Of a stretch of DNA of 5,951 bases, positions 5,925-5,951 are shown one piece after another. The position numbers were made by a program, and so were the translations under genes. How positions within the stretch are numbered: the stretch's first letter is position 1; every line of letters begins with the position of its first letter. The DNA lies in contig CAZFCK010000268.1 of assembly GCA_964517355.1 (NCBI GenBank), forward strand, positions 1-5,951, given 5' to 3'. The notes below the pieces were generated by a model. It made no database searches, was not told the DNA's origin, and saw only the letters and a list, made by a program, of their open reading frames with translations. Origin of the DNA: CAZFCK01 sp964517355. GTDB taxonomy: Bacteria; Desulfobacterota; Desulfovibrionia; Desulfovibrionales; Desulfovibrionaceae.

Positions 5925-5951
5925 CCTGAAACAATTTCCAATTGTTCCAGG
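5925..5951 (+). terminator. Probable terminator stem at the window edge
   Basis: CCTG (5925-5928) with CAGG (5948-5951) and AACAATT (5930-5936) with AATTGTT (5940-5946) form an 11-bp stem with one A-C mismatch and a TCC loop. It lies 43 bases after the ligase stop. The window ends on its last paired base, so a following T-run, which would prove a terminator, cannot be seen. Confidence 0.5.

Overview
The window holds four confident protein genes on a roughly 60% GC chromosomal background, with a long AT-rich, gene-free stretch at its left end. Codon use, the purD-purE pair and a PaaK-type ligase beside it would fit a delta-proteobacterial or Desulfovibrionaceae-like anaerobe. That is an impression from the proteins; no rRNA or other marker is present to prove it.

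Layout. Positions 1-1225 contain no gene I can support. They begin with two strong stem-loops (16-50 and 106-144), pass through weaker hairpins and a very AT-rich segment with a good sigma70-like promoter (464-492), and then carry three copies of a 14-bp LacI/GalR-type operator, TGTAAACGGTTACA, at 522, 638 and 892 (the third reads TGTAAGCGGTTACA). The second and third copies each sit at the head of a diverged, tandemly duplicated unit of about 250 bp. The last unit leads into the first gene, an exported metal-dependent cyclase/hydrolase (1226-2272, GTG start, Sec signal peptide). A convergent intergenic region with two stable hairpins (2273-2588) separates it from purE (2589-3086) and purD (3098-4393), which form a minus-strand operon in the order purD-purE for IMP synthesis. 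A 181-bp divergent region then leads to a plus-strand phenylacetate-CoA ligase-like gene (4575-5882). It holds a terminator-like hairpin with a T-run and two mutually exclusive hairpins. The window ends in a palindrome that looks like the start of that gene's terminator.

How it fits together. purD and purE encode two steps of de novo purine synthesis (GAR formation and N5-CAIR mutation) and are housekeeping. The ligase activates an aryl or similar carboxylic acid to its CoA thioester. The cyclase acts outside the cytoplasm on an unknown, probably amide- or lactone-type, substrate. Nothing in the sequence links the cyclase functionally to the pur genes. The most unusual part is the upstream array of operators in duplicated non-coding units, which suggests tight, possibly loop-mediated, control of the cyclase or of untranslated transcripts.
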